From assembly GCF_032883915.1 (NCBI RefSeq), contig NZ_CP120717.1, positions 2,921,697 through 2,985,696 on the forward strand: a stretch of 64,000 nt of DNA, read 5' to 3'. The stretch is from Endozoicomonas sp. 8E (GTDB lineage Bacteria; Pseudomonadota; Gammaproteobacteria; Pseudomonadales; Endozoicomonadaceae). Position numbers and translations under genes: made by a program. The notes beneath the pieces are model-generated. The model saw only the letters and a list, made by a program, of their open reading frames with translations, was not told where the DNA came from and did not search any database. This document shows, in pieces, positions 41,301 to 50,180 of this stretch. Each line of letters opens with the position of its first letter. The first letter of the stretch is position 1.

Positions 41301-44300
41301 CACAGCCGGTGGCCACTGAGGGTATCGGCCAGGAGGCTGCCGGAGTGCGCCTGCACACGGGTAAAGATGGGGTGGGCGGCCATCTGTGCCAGGGTCCGGC
41401 GCTCGCCTGCCGGACGGATCACCTGGAAACCGGAACTCAGCCGCTGGATGTCCCCGGTGCGCCTGGTGCGATTGACGCCGGTGGTGTAATACAGGTTGCC
41501 GGAGTGCTCGCTGAACAAAATGTAGAAAACACCCTGACCCCATACCACCTTATGCACCGGCAGGTGATCCTCGCGCAGTGCCCTCTGGACAGGTTCACTG
41601 AGCTTTCTTAAAAATCTTCCGTCGTCTTTATTGATCGGCTGGCCGCCATCCAGAAAGCTGCTCACGAAAGCAATATGGTTTTGGGTGGCATCGTCGTAAA
41701 AACCGGCTCCAAGTATACGACGTTTGCCGTAATCATCGACGACCCTCAGGGGAATAATACCCTGATCGTATGTCGTTGTCTCGGTTGCCGCTGCAGGTGG
41801 GATAGGAGGGACGCTGAGCTGGCCATCCAGGGTTTCTGCCGCAATCACCTGGTGAGTCAGCTGACCGGACGGGCTGGCCGTCAACAGGTAATAATAGGGA
41901 GGATCAAACACCAGCAATTGTGACTCATCTTTGTTCGGCATTACCTTTGAGACATGGCGGCCAAACACAAACAAGTCGGCATTCAACTCACCGAAGTGCC
42001 TGATTTCCCGGGTCAGTGCCTCCTTATTCTGGAGTAACACCTTGCCGTTGGCGGAGTCAAAAAAATAGTAGCCGATAGCCGGGTTCCCCTGGACTGGTTG
42101 CACCTGGGCATCGGCAGCAATGAACCGGATTTCCTGACTGTTCAAGGTATCGTACGAAAGTCGGATCCGGTCTAACTTATCCCAGTCCGCCCTGGCCAGT
42201 CCCAGCTTGCCGGGGAAGCAGCGGTAGGGTTTTTTGCGATACTCATCGGCCTCACGTTCACAGTCCTTCTGGTGTTGCACCCAGAACGGGTACGGTATTT
42301 TGCGTGACGACTTGAGCCACCAGTTCGGCGCCCGGGCCATACAGCGTGCAAGGACCCGGGGTGAGGCGTCACAGTCTTTCAGCTCCAGCGGCAGGAACCG
42401 GCTGGCGGCGGTGTAACGGCTCATGATTCTTCGCAGTTTCGACGACCTTGACGACCTGTCATTCAGTGTTCCAGTGTCGTACAATCGGCGGATCACTTTG
42501 CGTTCCGGCCGCCATTCAAACTGTGCGTTGGGGTCCAGGACCACTACTTGATGAGAGGAGGATGGCCCCGGTACAGGAAACCGGAAAAGCGCCTGACCCA
42601 GCCTGATGTCCCAGGTTGGGTTCCTGGTCTGACTCAGCCAGGACTGACAGTTTTGTATCTGGTCATCCCGCTCGGTAATGCAGGCGTAGGGGAGCGAGCC
42701 GTCGTGGTTCAACACCCAGGTAGAGGCCGTCTCGCGGGGGTGAATGCGGATAACGTGGAAACCGTTGGATATCAGGACGTTGGTGTTTTTGGCCCCTTTA
42801 GGACTCCCTTCAGGGCTGTACAGGTCATAATCCAGCAGCATTTCGAATTTGCCTGAGACCCGGCGAAAGACGACGATGTGATCTTTGTCATCGAGATACA
42901 GGCTGCTGGTTGACCGACGACGGTATTTCAAACTGTCAGTATGGGTGAACATCTGGCCAATGTATTTATAGTCGTAGCTGATATCATCACATGAGCCATA
43001 CCCGTCACACTCAGTATACCGGGTGTCTTTCACTTTTTTCTGGTAAAACCGTTTCAGCTTGCTGTCGCTGACGGCATCCAGAAGCTTCGCACCAGGGGAA
43101 CTGCTGTCTGGCGCACTCCCCGGAAAGGCCTGGTTAAAGGGATTGTAGAGGAGCTTGACATCCCACGGGGGCACAGAAGGCATAAAAATGACCCTTTTAT
43201 CGCTCATCTGCCCCAGGTTGTGGAATACCCCGTCTGAGCATTGATACCCGGTTAAACGCGACTCCGTCCGGCACAATGTTGCCAGGGCGTCGCCGATCAG
43301 GTTAAAGGTGTCAGGGGAGTATTCGATCCGGTTGATGTCGCTGGCGCAGTGCCGTAAAGGAGCCTTAGGTACATGGGGTATCTTCTTACACCGTTTCTGT
43401 GTCCAGTCGTCTTTTTTTCCGGCGACGAAGGTTGTCCGGAATGAATAGCCGCCACCGTAGGTCAGGGTCTGGTTCGCCAGGTTGATGGACTGGATGTTCA
43501 AGGTCAGGAGACTTTTGCCATCCCCGCTCATCAAGGCATTGAGGGTCTGGTTGTTAGCCAGGAAGCTTTTGGGGTCCAGCTGGGCGTGGATCAGGTCAAA
43601 GATTTTCGCCGCCTTACCCGAGGCGTCCCGTAACTTTTTATAGGCCAGCTTTTCTAACTTGCCTTTATATTTCTCCTCAAAAATACCCCTGACGTAGTGC
43701 ATGATCCCGTCAACGAATGCCCCGACTGGCCCGAGGAACTCTGAAATGATGGAGACACAGGTATCCACCCACTCAAAGGTCACCCTGGATTCCATGAGTT
43801 TTTTGACTTCCGGGTCCTTTTCGTTCTCGTACTCAATGAGGGTCAGGGTGAGACTGGCTCCCGGCACGGCGAGACCCAGTATGGGCACAAAACGACCGAC
43901 TTTTTTACCCAGCCTGCCGACTGTTTTCAGACCCCCAGGCAACTTGCCCGACCCGGGAATATCGGGTAGCTTTGGTGGTGTCTGACCGGGGGGAAATGAC
44001 GACTGGATGGCTGGTATGATTGTCTTGATCCCGTGTCGCCCGAGATTGATGATCTCCATCCCTTGCAATGCCACAGCCGTATAAAAAAGCGTCTGGCGCC
44101 CGATATAAATCTGCCGTTGGGTGTCCGTCATATTCCGGGATGGGGATTGGCTGTAATGGTGTCCCACGGGGGCAAGCCCTGCTATCAGGTCGTAAAGGCC
44201 TATAAAAGACCTGAGCTTTTCCAGACCGCCGGTGGAGGATTTTTTCCCTTTGACCCGGAATCCTTGACGACCCGTCCCCTGGAGAAAGCCCCGAAAGCGA

Positions 44301-47300
44301 TCAAAGGCACTGGACGTAAACCGGATGTTCTTTCGGGCCAGGGTATCGGGTTCCATAAAGTCCATGCGCCAGCCACGGCCATCCCGACGGAGGGTATCCA
44401 GTTGCGGGATCATGCTGTCGGGGAGTGAGTGCCGGGCTTTAATGTCCCCCAGGGCGGTGTCAAACTCCAGCAGCCGCTGCCTGAATTCGGCTCGTTCAGA
44501 GGCCACACCTGAGAGACTGTCTTTAGTCCGGGGCTGTACCGGAACCGAAAGGTGGCTGGGCGGCAAATAGCGGAGGGGGGCTTTTGAATCCGATGGCCGG
44601 GGTGACATCAGCACAGTCGTTTCGCCGGGGAGCAGCCGGTACTCCGGTTGTCCGGTGCCCGGGGAGCGCAGCACAAGGTTTTCAATCGCCGGGCGGTCCT
44701 TCGGCATCAGGCGCTGGATATCTTTCACCAGTCGTTTGAAAACTTTGTTGCTGCCCTTGGACTCGATAATCAGTTCGCCCACCAGAGGTTTGCCGTTGGC
44801 GGGCGATTGGGTCATAAAGGTTTTAAGGGCTTTGATTCCGCGGGACTGGTTGCCACTGGCAAGATCGCTGACGGTCAGGGTAGCGATGTGGCCGTCTGGA
44901 GTGAAGTCGACCAGTGTCGTCAAAGCATGGGCGATCAGTTTGGCTGGTCGGCCGAGGACAGTGACGCGGTTGCCGTCCCCCCCGGCGATGGCCGACTGAA
45001 CCCGGCCATCGGGTGCGAGCAGCACATAACCGGCAGAGGGGGTGGCTTTCAGCAACAGGGGCTGGCCACTCAACGTCCCTTTCCTGATTTGCTTTTGAGC
45101 GTAAGCAAACGATGCCCGGTCCAGGGCAATGACAGAGTGCATGCCCCGGGTGTAAGCTAATGCGCCCTTGCCTTCAAGGCGACGATACCGGGTGAAAAAA
45201 TTCTGCAGCCAGCGCTCACCTTCGTTGGAGGGTTCGCGCAGGGCGATATCAGTTTTTTCCCTGTCGTTGCCAAGAAAGAGTTGGGTTTCGGGGCCGGAAA
45301 GTAACCGGAGGGCATACTCCAGATTTTTGCGGCGAGCATCGCAGCTGCCTGTATTGGCTGCTCTTCGACGTCTGTTACAAGGCAGCGGCAACGGACCTGT
45401 GAGAAGCTGGATGTTGGCGAAATCATTTTTGTATTCCCTCTTAAGTATGGCGGCACCAGCTATCGATCTCGGATCGAGAGTGTAAATATCGTATGACTTT
45501 ACCCGTATCCGTCTTTTGAGGGTTTCGAAGGCTCTGGTCTTTTCTTCTACGCTATGGAAATTGACCATTTCCTGCTCGAGCTGGTTTATCTGATCAAACG
45601 CGTTGAAACGAAGTGCGTAGCGCTCAAGCCACTGAGTGTAAGTGTGAGAACTTAGTGCAAGGCGAAGTGTGTCTGCCAAACGAATAGTTTCTCTTTCGTC
45701 CGAATTGGCGAAAGTAGCTTTTTCAGTCCCCGGGCGTTCCATTAATCCATGAAAGATCGCGGTTTTGAACTCAAAGTGTAATGTGTATTCTTCCGCATTT
45801 TTTCTTTTATCCCTAAACTCATCTTCGCCTATGGCTTCGAACAACTCTTTTTCGAGTCTGGCAAAGGTAGACCTGTCTTTGATTACGGATTTGACCAAGT
45901 TATCTTCGAGTTTGGCATCAATAAACTCTCCTTTGAGTAGGGCTTTTGTAAATTCATTTCTGAGTTTGGCATCGATCGGATTCTCTTCACCTGTGTTATC
46001 GCCAATCTGACCTTCAGGTCTGATATAGCTGTGCTCACCTTCGGGGTCGACATTGCTGTGCTCAACCTCGGTGCCGACATCGCTGCGCTCAGCTTCGGTG
46101 CCGACATCGCTGCGCTCAGCTTCGGTGCCGACATCGCTGCGCTCAGCTTCGGTGCCGACATCGCTGCGCTCAGCTTCGGTGCCGACATCGCTGCGCTCAG
46201 CTTCGGTGCCGACATCGCTGCGCTCAGCTTCGGTGCCGACATCGCTGCGCTGAGCTTCGGTGCCGACATCGCTGCGCTGAGCTTCGGTGCCGACATCGCT
46301 GCGCTCAGCTTCGGTGCCGACATCGCTGCGCTCAGCTTCGGTGCCGACATCGCTGCGCTGAGCTTCGGTGCCGACATCGCTGCGCTGAGCTTCGGTGCCG
46401 ACATCGCTGCGCTCAGCTTCGGTGCCGACATCGCTGCGCTGAGCTTCGGTGCCGACATCGCTGCGCTCAGCTTCGGTGCCGACATCGCTGCGCTCAGCTT
46501 CGGTGCCGACATCGCTGCGCTGAGCTTCGGTGCCGACATCGCTGCGCTGAGCTTCGGTGCCGACATCGCTGCGCTCAGCTTCGGTGCCGACATCGCTGCG
46601 CTCAGCTTCGGTGCCGACATCGCTGCGCTCAGCTTCGGTGCCGACATCGCTGTGCTCAGCTTCGGTGCCGTCATTGCTGCGCTCAGCTTCGGTGCCGACA
46701 TCGCTGCGCTCAGCTTCGGGTCTGGTATCTGTAAGTTCATTTTCGGCGAAGGCTTTGAACAACGCTTGTTCGAGTCCGGCAAAGGTAGACCTGTCTTCGA
46801 TTACGGCTTGGACCAAATTATCGTTGAGTTTGGTATCAATAAGCTCTCCTTTGAGTAGGGCTTCGGTAAATTCATTTCTGAGTTTGGCATCGTTCGGATC
46901 CTCTTTGCTTGTTTTATCGATAAACTCATTTTCGAGGGCAAGGGAGGTCAACCCGAACTTGGCTTGGTATTTAACGGTGCCGCTACGCTCCAGGGTAAAA
47001 ACAATGCGGTTGAGATCTGGATAGGGTGCATTTTTCGAGGTTGACGGCCCGTGAGGGTCATCTGCTGACAAGAATCCTCGAATCGCAACAGCTGAATTTG
47101 CATAGATACCTTGTTTGGCCAAGTTCCTTAAAACTTCAGGTACAATATAATTTTTCTGGCTGGTATCCAGTACACCCATAGAATCTTTAATGCCTTGTGC
47201 AGAGTTATCAAAAAAGAATTTTATGGTTTGTACTGTGGTATTTTTTGGGATCAACGTTCCTAAAACCGCTGATAGCTTAAACATTAAGCGCTTGTAATAG

Positions 47301-48904
47301 AAAACATCATATACATTCAAGTCGCTATTATAGAAATAAAGGCTTCCAGTCAGGATAACTTTAGTGTCTTTGCCAATATTTTTGAGCGGTGCTCCTGACA
47401 CTTTTTGAAGTGTTATTATTTCCAGTAGATCTGAATCAACAGCGTTGTATAAGACGCTGTTTTTCTTAGTGCGGTACTTATTATAAAGTTTAAAACAATG
47501 TATTAAAGAATCGCTTATGCCTTCTATGTGTTTATCTGAATAATGAACGATTATTAATCTTTCATATGATTGCTGACCTTCTGTTGGTGACGAGTTAAAA
47601 CCAAGGTTTCTAAAACTTCTGTTATAGAAGAGATTATTCGCTATGAAGTAGTTGATTGGAATGATTTTAATATTTTTTGGTTTTTCAAGATTTATTAATC
47701 TTTCAAAAGCATCGTAACCTAATTTTGCAGTAATGATGCAGTTAAACTTATCGATATCATGCAAAAGAGCAGTTGATAGGGTTGCAATTTTATCGATGTC
47801 ATTATCAGAGATGATAACTTTTCTTTCCGTATAGAATTTATGAAGAGCCTCCCTTATCTTTAATGTGATTTCTTTTTTTCTTAATGGTGATTTTTTTAAA
47901 TTTTCTACAGTCTTGTGAAGTAAACAGATTTCATCAAGTAGTAGTTTGATTGTTGGATGTCCTCGGCGAGAGACCACCATCAGAGGCTGGATTGAATCAT
48001 CAAGAGCTATAGTGGGAGTATCATATTCAAAATTTACTTTGTTACTGAAGAATAATTTATTACGGCTATACTCCTTTAAGTCATATTTCGGCAGACTATG
48101 GAATAAATCACTAATACTGCTTTCTTCTACGATGCCTTGAATTCGAGTGATTTCTTCTTTCGAGAGGGTTGTACCGTATTTCTCAAAATAAGGGCTGGGA
48201 TCTGAAATAGTTCCATCTGAAAACATTTTTTTAAAAAGAGCATGTAGCTTGGCACTTTCGAGCTGCTTTTCCTTCTCAGAAGTCACTGCCGTCCCCGATA
48301 TTGGATCAAGGGAACTGCTCCTTTTTAGAAAGGGGTGACTGTCCATTTCTGGTAGTAGTCCTTTATCAATATATACCCCTCCAAGCACGAATTTTTGACT
48401 CAGCCCGATAAATCTTTCGATGATTAAACTATTAGTAATACTTAAGCTGTATCTGATAAATTTTTTATGTCCTTCTTCAAGTTTTTCCAGTTTTTTATGA
48501 ACAATAGCGTTGCTGATTGAATTTTTAATTTTATCTAAAGAATTATTGATTTTATTCCATTGGATGACAAATTCCTTCTTTACACTGTCTGGAAAATTAG
48601 ATTCCATTATATTTAATTCTTCTATTTCACTGCTTTCTCCCATGAAGTTATCAATTTTTCGCCAGATGCTATCTTTCTGCTGAGCAATATCACCGGGATC
48701 ATCTTTTTCGATAGCGTTATTGTTTATCTCAGAAAACAGCAGCGAATATAGAACTTTTTGGTATATAAAACGTTCGGGAGACCAGATATTGATTTTATAT
48801 TCCGGGTTAACCTCGGCCCATATTTTTAGAAAAGCAAACTCCAAGCCTTCAATAGGGCTGACAATACTAACGTGAATTTTTTTGGGTACTTCGTAATTTG
48901 GCAT
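38381..48904 (-). CDS. Toxin D: TcdA/TcdB-like giant protein with a nonapeptide-repeat linker
   Basis: About 3,507 aa from the ATG at 48902-48904, preceded by TTCAGGTGTTATC as in B and C; an in-frame extension reaches 49057. Layout: glycosyltransferase-like fold with GGVYIDKGLLP (D180-K-G in place of DXD); C80-like fold with S521 for His and Asp about 566 for Cys; linker with about 25 copies of the 9-residue unit A-[EQ]-R-S-D-V-G-T-E (about residues 729-957); C1176-N-R-R-R-R-A...C1188 loop; second C80-like fold; TcdA/TcdB pore domain (about 1590-2060) with GRFVPILGL, the DPEVKKLM segment and YQCSDGVFHNL before MPSVPPW; unknown region; RTX-like GHDLLLLG and GGVGNDVYDL. It is the first gene of the cluster in transcription order. 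The enzymatic motifs are degenerate, while the delivery domain looks complete. Confidence 0.87.
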   Translation of the reverse strand: MPNYEVPKKIHVSIVSPIEGLEFAFLKIWAEVNPEYKINIWSPERFIYQKVLYSLLFSEINNNAIEKDDPGDIAQQKDSIWRKIDNFMGESSEIEELNIMESNFPDSVKKEFVIQWNKINNSLDKIKNSISNAIVHKKLEKLEEGHKKFIRYSLSITNSLIIERFIGLSQKFVLGGVYIDKGLLPEMDSHPFLKRSSSLDPISGTAVTSEKEKQLESAKLHALFKKMFSDGTISDPSPYFEKYGTTLSKEEITRIQGIVEESSISDLFHSLPKYDLKEYSRNKLFFSNKVNFEYDTPTIALDDSIQPLMVVSRRGHPTIKLLLDEICLLHKTVENLKKSPLRKKEITLKIREALHKFYTERKVIISDNDIDKIATLSTALLHDIDKFNCIITAKLGYDAFERLINLEKPKNIKIIPINYFIANNLFYNRSFRNLGFNSSPTEGQQSYERLIIVHYSDKHIEGISDSLIHCFKLYNKYRTKKNSVLYNAVDSDLLEIITLQKVSGAPLKNIGKDTKVILTGSLYFYNSDLNVYDVFYYKRLMFKLSAVLGTLIPKNTTVQTIKFFFDNSAQGIKDSMGVLDTSQKNYIVPEVLRNLAKQGIYANSAVAIRGFLSADDPHGPSTSKNAPYPDLNRIVFTLERSGTVKYQAKFGLTSLALENEFIDKTSKEDPNDAKLRNEFTEALLKGELIDTKLNDNLVQAVIEDRSTFAGLEQALFKAFAENELTDTRPEAERSDVGTEAERSNDGTEAEHSDVGTEAERSDVGTEAERSDVGTEAERSDVGTEAQRSDVGTEAQRSDVGTEAERSDVGTEAERSDVGTEAQRSDVGTEAERSDVGTEAQRSDVGTEAQRSDVGTEAERSDVGTEAERSDVGTEAQRSDVGTEAQRSDVGTEAERSDVGTEAERSDVGTEAERSDVGTEAERSDVGTEAERSDVGTEAERSDVGTEVEHSNVDPEGEHSYIRPEGQIGDNTGEENPIDAKLRNEFTKALLKGEFIDAKLEDNLVKSVIKDRSTFARLEKELFEAIGEDEFRDKRKNAEEYTLHFEFKTAIFHGLMERPGTEKATFANSDERETIRLADTLRLALSSHTYTQWLERYALRFNAFDQINQLEQEMVNFHSVEEKTRAFETLKRRIRVKSYDIYTLDPRSIAGAAILKREYKNDFANIQLLTGPLPLPCNRRRRAANTGSCDARRKNLEYALRLLSGPETQLFLGNDREKTDIALREPSNEGERWLQNFFTRYRRLEGKGALAYTRGMHSVIALDRASFAYAQKQIRKGTLSGQPLLLKATPSAGYVLLAPDGRVQSAIAGGDGNRVTVLGRPAKLIAHALTTLVDFTPDGHIATLTVSDLASGNQSRGIKALKTFMTQSPANGKPLVGELIIESKGSNKVFKRLVKDIQRLMPKDRPAIENLVLRSPGTGQPEYRLLPGETTVLMSPRPSDSKAPLRYLPPSHLSVPVQPRTKDSLSGVASERAEFRQRLLEFDTALGDIKARHSLPDSMIPQLDTLRRDGRGWRMDFMEPDTLARKNIRFTSSAFDRFRGFLQGTGRQGFRVKGKKSSTGGLEKLRSFIGLYDLIAGLAPVGHHYSQSPSRNMTDTQRQIYIGRQTLFYTAVALQGMEIINLGRHGIKTIIPAIQSSFPPGQTPPKLPDIPGSGKLPGGLKTVGRLGKKVGRFVPILGLAVPGASLTLTLIEYENEKDPEVKKLMESRVTFEWVDTCVSIISEFLGPVGAFVDGIMHYVRGIFEEKYKGKLEKLAYKKLRDASGKAAKIFDLIHAQLDPKSFLANNQTLNALMSGDGKSLLTLNIQSINLANQTLTYGGGYSFRTTFVAGKKDDWTQKRCKKIPHVPKAPLRHCASDINRIEYSPDTFNLIGDALATLCRTESRLTGYQCSDGVFHNLGQMSDKRVIFMPSVPPWDVKLLYNPFNQAFPGSAPDSSSPGAKLLDAVSDSKLKRFYQKKVKDTRYTECDGYGSCDDISYDYKYIGQMFTHTDSLKYRRRSTSSLYLDDKDHIVVFRRVSGKFEMLLDYDLYSPEGSPKGAKNTNVLISNGFHVIRIHPRETASTWVLNHDGSLPYACITERDDQIQNCQSWLSQTRNPTWDIRLGQALFRFPVPGPSSSHQVVVLDPNAQFEWRPERKVIRRLYDTGTLNDRSSRSSKLRRIMSRYTAASRFLPLELKDCDASPRVLARCMARAPNWWLKSSRKIPYPFWVQHQKDCEREADEYRKKPYRCFPGKLGLARADWDKLDRIRLSYDTLNSQEIRFIAADAQVQPVQGNPAIGYYFFDSANGKVLLQNKEALTREIRHFGELNADLFVFGRHVSKVMPNKDESQLLVFDPPYYYLLTASPSGQLTHQVIAAETLDGQLSVPPIPPAAATETTTYDQGIIPLRVVDDYGKRRILGAGFYDDATQNHIAFVSSFLDGGQPINKDDGRFLRKLSEPVQRALREDHLPVHKVVWGQGVFYILFSEHSGNLYYTTGVNRTRRTGDIQRLSSGFQVIRPAGERRTLAQMAAHPIFTRVQAHSGSLLADTLSGHRLWIPDKAWDNTRVVSENLSLESESFEQWQVEATGQTIAKSNDTLSVRQFTAQSGVVMDSMNLGQIVNQVFAKLPQMHSGRTWTAASARLFIGELKKQLRTLVTEARKQFSATVGLVPLKPITTIPRHPRFRAIRKLDFWYNPGSDTLLAANTRDQFEVMVNDDGQLLALSDTRKEEAFEFFPRPAQGAKGHPFCGQAAAVSLAGVPSEFDALLSVPCLFTVSGGFRLPGNYQWDEGARAWRIETPKAQYLGNRESLALVALDLSLMGPRNTSGSPVFWTRQDFNQAMESLPAGIRQRADIRLIALTLRPGYNPTQVAWMDYRGRSSRQQRLLFGLPGKEHGVQRVIGSTRKLSFPQSTSTVVYNQSNQMLYRVTQKGYQSLGTFGRVAVMAEGLLLSGTPEGEQISLKALRLDTYYRNHQVAFVRNGTRQRFGVMVEGQGGSDVIELDETDLSFFARILIHPGLAKEDNTDHDRAQTRIELKNVPAFPYLAWRRGQNLMLSDRFTTGEAEIEIQQVWARQHDRFLQPTTLVFSDLELSLSDLAARVMDSGQGVVLPLTVSSLVRNERLRFINATASNPLYIQRDRPVKIVTYRAMDGIKLTLEPLDPTYVRRQVFITGTGQWGWEPDSVQVSGAKPGSGYEPWPFIPSVISSSAMGNGTARLWGNSRNNILYLGTDARQWSLQGWDGHDLLLLGASGNIAAQPDVLSSRGDQCDNRKLDAPGNSSLWQAILDWTRPLAGGVGNDVYDLRACRPALTIDSHGKHYILLSSGSRADLRRLSGDNSTALFFTDLTAEQVAFSHCNRQAQSNLTRSNHSLPLDSETFRIINTGTNQTLALVKPDVLASLHFKGGQVSLNPMAVINRNDSQSALDDSVDGDNGALAFLNKIIGRGQRLVNYLCSLAGGKKNDIGSESERPVGTTLNDTELYQHYQRLVQDLSALTGNSSGEIPSFILSESQGMIQNLTSPQPLTTMGSG
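45341..45379 (-). other. Cys-Cys loop with furin-type site in toxin D
   Basis: C1176-N-R-R-R-R-A-A-N-T-G-S-C1188 contains four consecutive arginines between two cysteines at the same spacing as in toxins B and C. Confidence 0.6.
46035..46720 (-). repeat. 27-bp tandem array encoding about 25 nonapeptides in toxin D
   Basis: The unit encodes A-[EQ]-R-S-D-V-G-T-E. About 22-24 copies are almost perfect at the DNA level, differing mainly by one E/Q codon change; two or three decayed copies lie at the ends. The array is highly acidic and hydrophilic, so probably extended or disordered. The 27-bp period keeps several other frames open, which produces false ORFs. Confidence 0.95.
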
Positions 48905-49473
48905 GATAACACCTGAAGGATTGACCCACACGGTTTCCAGAGGAGGGATGATACTTGCCTTTTCACTGCCGTGATCAAAGAGCTCCGAATGGGAAAAAAG
49001 CGCAACTCGCAGTTTAGTACGGAACTCCGTCAGGTTCCTCATGAAATCAGCAAACAATTTTCCGGTATATTTTAATAGCTTGATTCATATCCTCAGTTCA
49101 ATGATTGGATCTATCAATAACTGATGAAAGGGAGCAGGGGGATGGGAGGGGTATCATAGCTGCTGACAGCACTTGTTTCCGCAGTAAGGCGTTGGAAAAT
49201 GGCACTCTGATAGCATTTGAATTTGCTGATTTTTTATTTGCGGTCATTGTCGTTCATTGCTCTGCTGCCCGAACCAAGGTGGCGAGGAAGCCCAAGGATT
49301 GACGCTGTGGCCTTCTGGCCTGTCAGGAGGACTCAGAAACAAGGCGTCTTTTTACAGGCATGTATACGGGCCATGTATCTTAAGGAAGTATTAGTGTAGT
49401 GGAGGTGAAAATAGCAACTAAAAATAGCAACTGATAGTGCTATAGGATACAGTCGTTTCTTTTGGAGTGAATA
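48905..49473. other. Intergenic region between toxin D and the LysE-family gene
   Basis: About 155 bp next to toxin D form its conserved leader. Around 49060-49120, TTGAACTGAGGATATGAATC (minus strand) is shared with the region upstream of toxin B and may include the toxin promoter. The middle part (about 49130-49400) has only short unsupported ORFs. TTTTGGAGTGAATA before 49474 supplies the ribosome-binding site for the exporter gene. Confidence 0.5.
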
Positions 49474-50106
49474 ATGAGTATTGAAGTTTGGTTTCTGTAT
49501 GTTGTTTCAATCTTTGTAGTCATACTCATTCCTGGTCCTCTATCTCTGTATATGGTGTCCAATTCTATTAACTATGGGGTTATCAGATCCTATCCGGCAT
49601 TTTTGGGTGGCACGCTGGCTTCATCACTTTACCTGATTGTTTCGGCCACTGGTCTTGGGGCCATTCTCACGGCTTCGGAAAACATGTTTCTGATACTGAA
49701 ACTGATGGGTGCTCTTTATCTGGTTTATCTGGGGGTTGATACTATCAGAAAGTCGATGGCGGACACTGCCCGTAAAAGTCTTAATGGTTGTTCCTTAGAG
49801 TTTCCCGGCTTCAATAATCTGTTTAAAAAAGCTTTTCTGTTGGGAGCCAGTAATCCAAAAGATATTATTTTCTTTATGGCTTTCTTGCCTCAGTTTATCA
49901 GTAGAGATCATGATCTTGTGCAACAAATATTGATCATTGTGATGACCTGGGTTGTGGTGGATTTGGTTTGCAAGCTTCTTTACGGGCTACTGTCAAAATC
50001 TGTGAAGCCTATGCTGAATACAAAAAAAAGCATGTCGTTATTTGAGCGTTCTACAGGGGGGCTCTATGTTCTGGCAGGCATCGCTGCCGTGTTGATTGTA
50101 AAATAG
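49474..50106 (+). CDS. LysE/RhtB-family amino-acid exporter
   Basis: 210 aa with about six hydrophobic segments. The N-terminal signature S-I-F-V-V-I-L-I-P-G-P, then G-x-x-A-S-S-L-Y and LMGALYLVYLG, is typical of LysE/RhtB (threonine, homoserine or leucine) exporters in the inner membrane. The length is normal for the family. GGAG lies 8-9 nt before the ATG. The gene stands alone, divergent from the toxin cluster and convergent with narK, with a shared hairpin terminator behind it. The substrate cannot be told from sequence. Confidence 0.85.
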   Translation: MSIEVWFLYVVSIFVVILIPGPLSLYMVSNSINYGVIRSYPAFLGGTLASSLYLIVSATGLGAILTASENMFLILKLMGALYLVYLGVDTIRKSMADTARKSLNGCSLEFPGFNNLFKKAFLLGASNPKDIIFFMAFLPQFISRDHDLVQQILIIVMTWVVVDLVCKLLYGLLSKSVKPMLNTKKSMSLFERSTGGLYVLAGIAAVLIVK

Positions 50107-50138
50107 AGGATCAGGCTGAAGAATATCCGGTGGCTGTG

Positions 50139-50177
50139 TTTTGTTTCAGTGGCCCATTGTGGACCACTGAAACAAAA
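50139..50177. terminator. Bidirectional rho-independent terminator
   Basis: A perfect 14-bp inverted repeat, TTTTGTTTCAGTGG and CCACTGAAACAAAA, has an 11-nt loop. It lies between the convergent exporter and narK genes. The A/T ends give a U-tract in both directions. Confidence 0.85.
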
Positions 50178-50180
50178 TGG

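Noticed and set aside
46035-46720. Regular 27-bp array resembling a CRISPR
   Set aside because: There are no unique spacers; the units are contiguous, in frame and coding.
45883-46858. Long open frames on both strands (about 275 and 299 codons) across the toxin D repeat
   Set aside because: They follow from the 27-bp period, which keeps other frames free of stops. The true frame is the one continuous with the toxin D domains.
49105-49399. Two short plus-strand ORFs upstream of the LysE-family gene
   Set aside because: No ribosome-binding sites, no recognisable family and overlapping frames; treated as non-coding.
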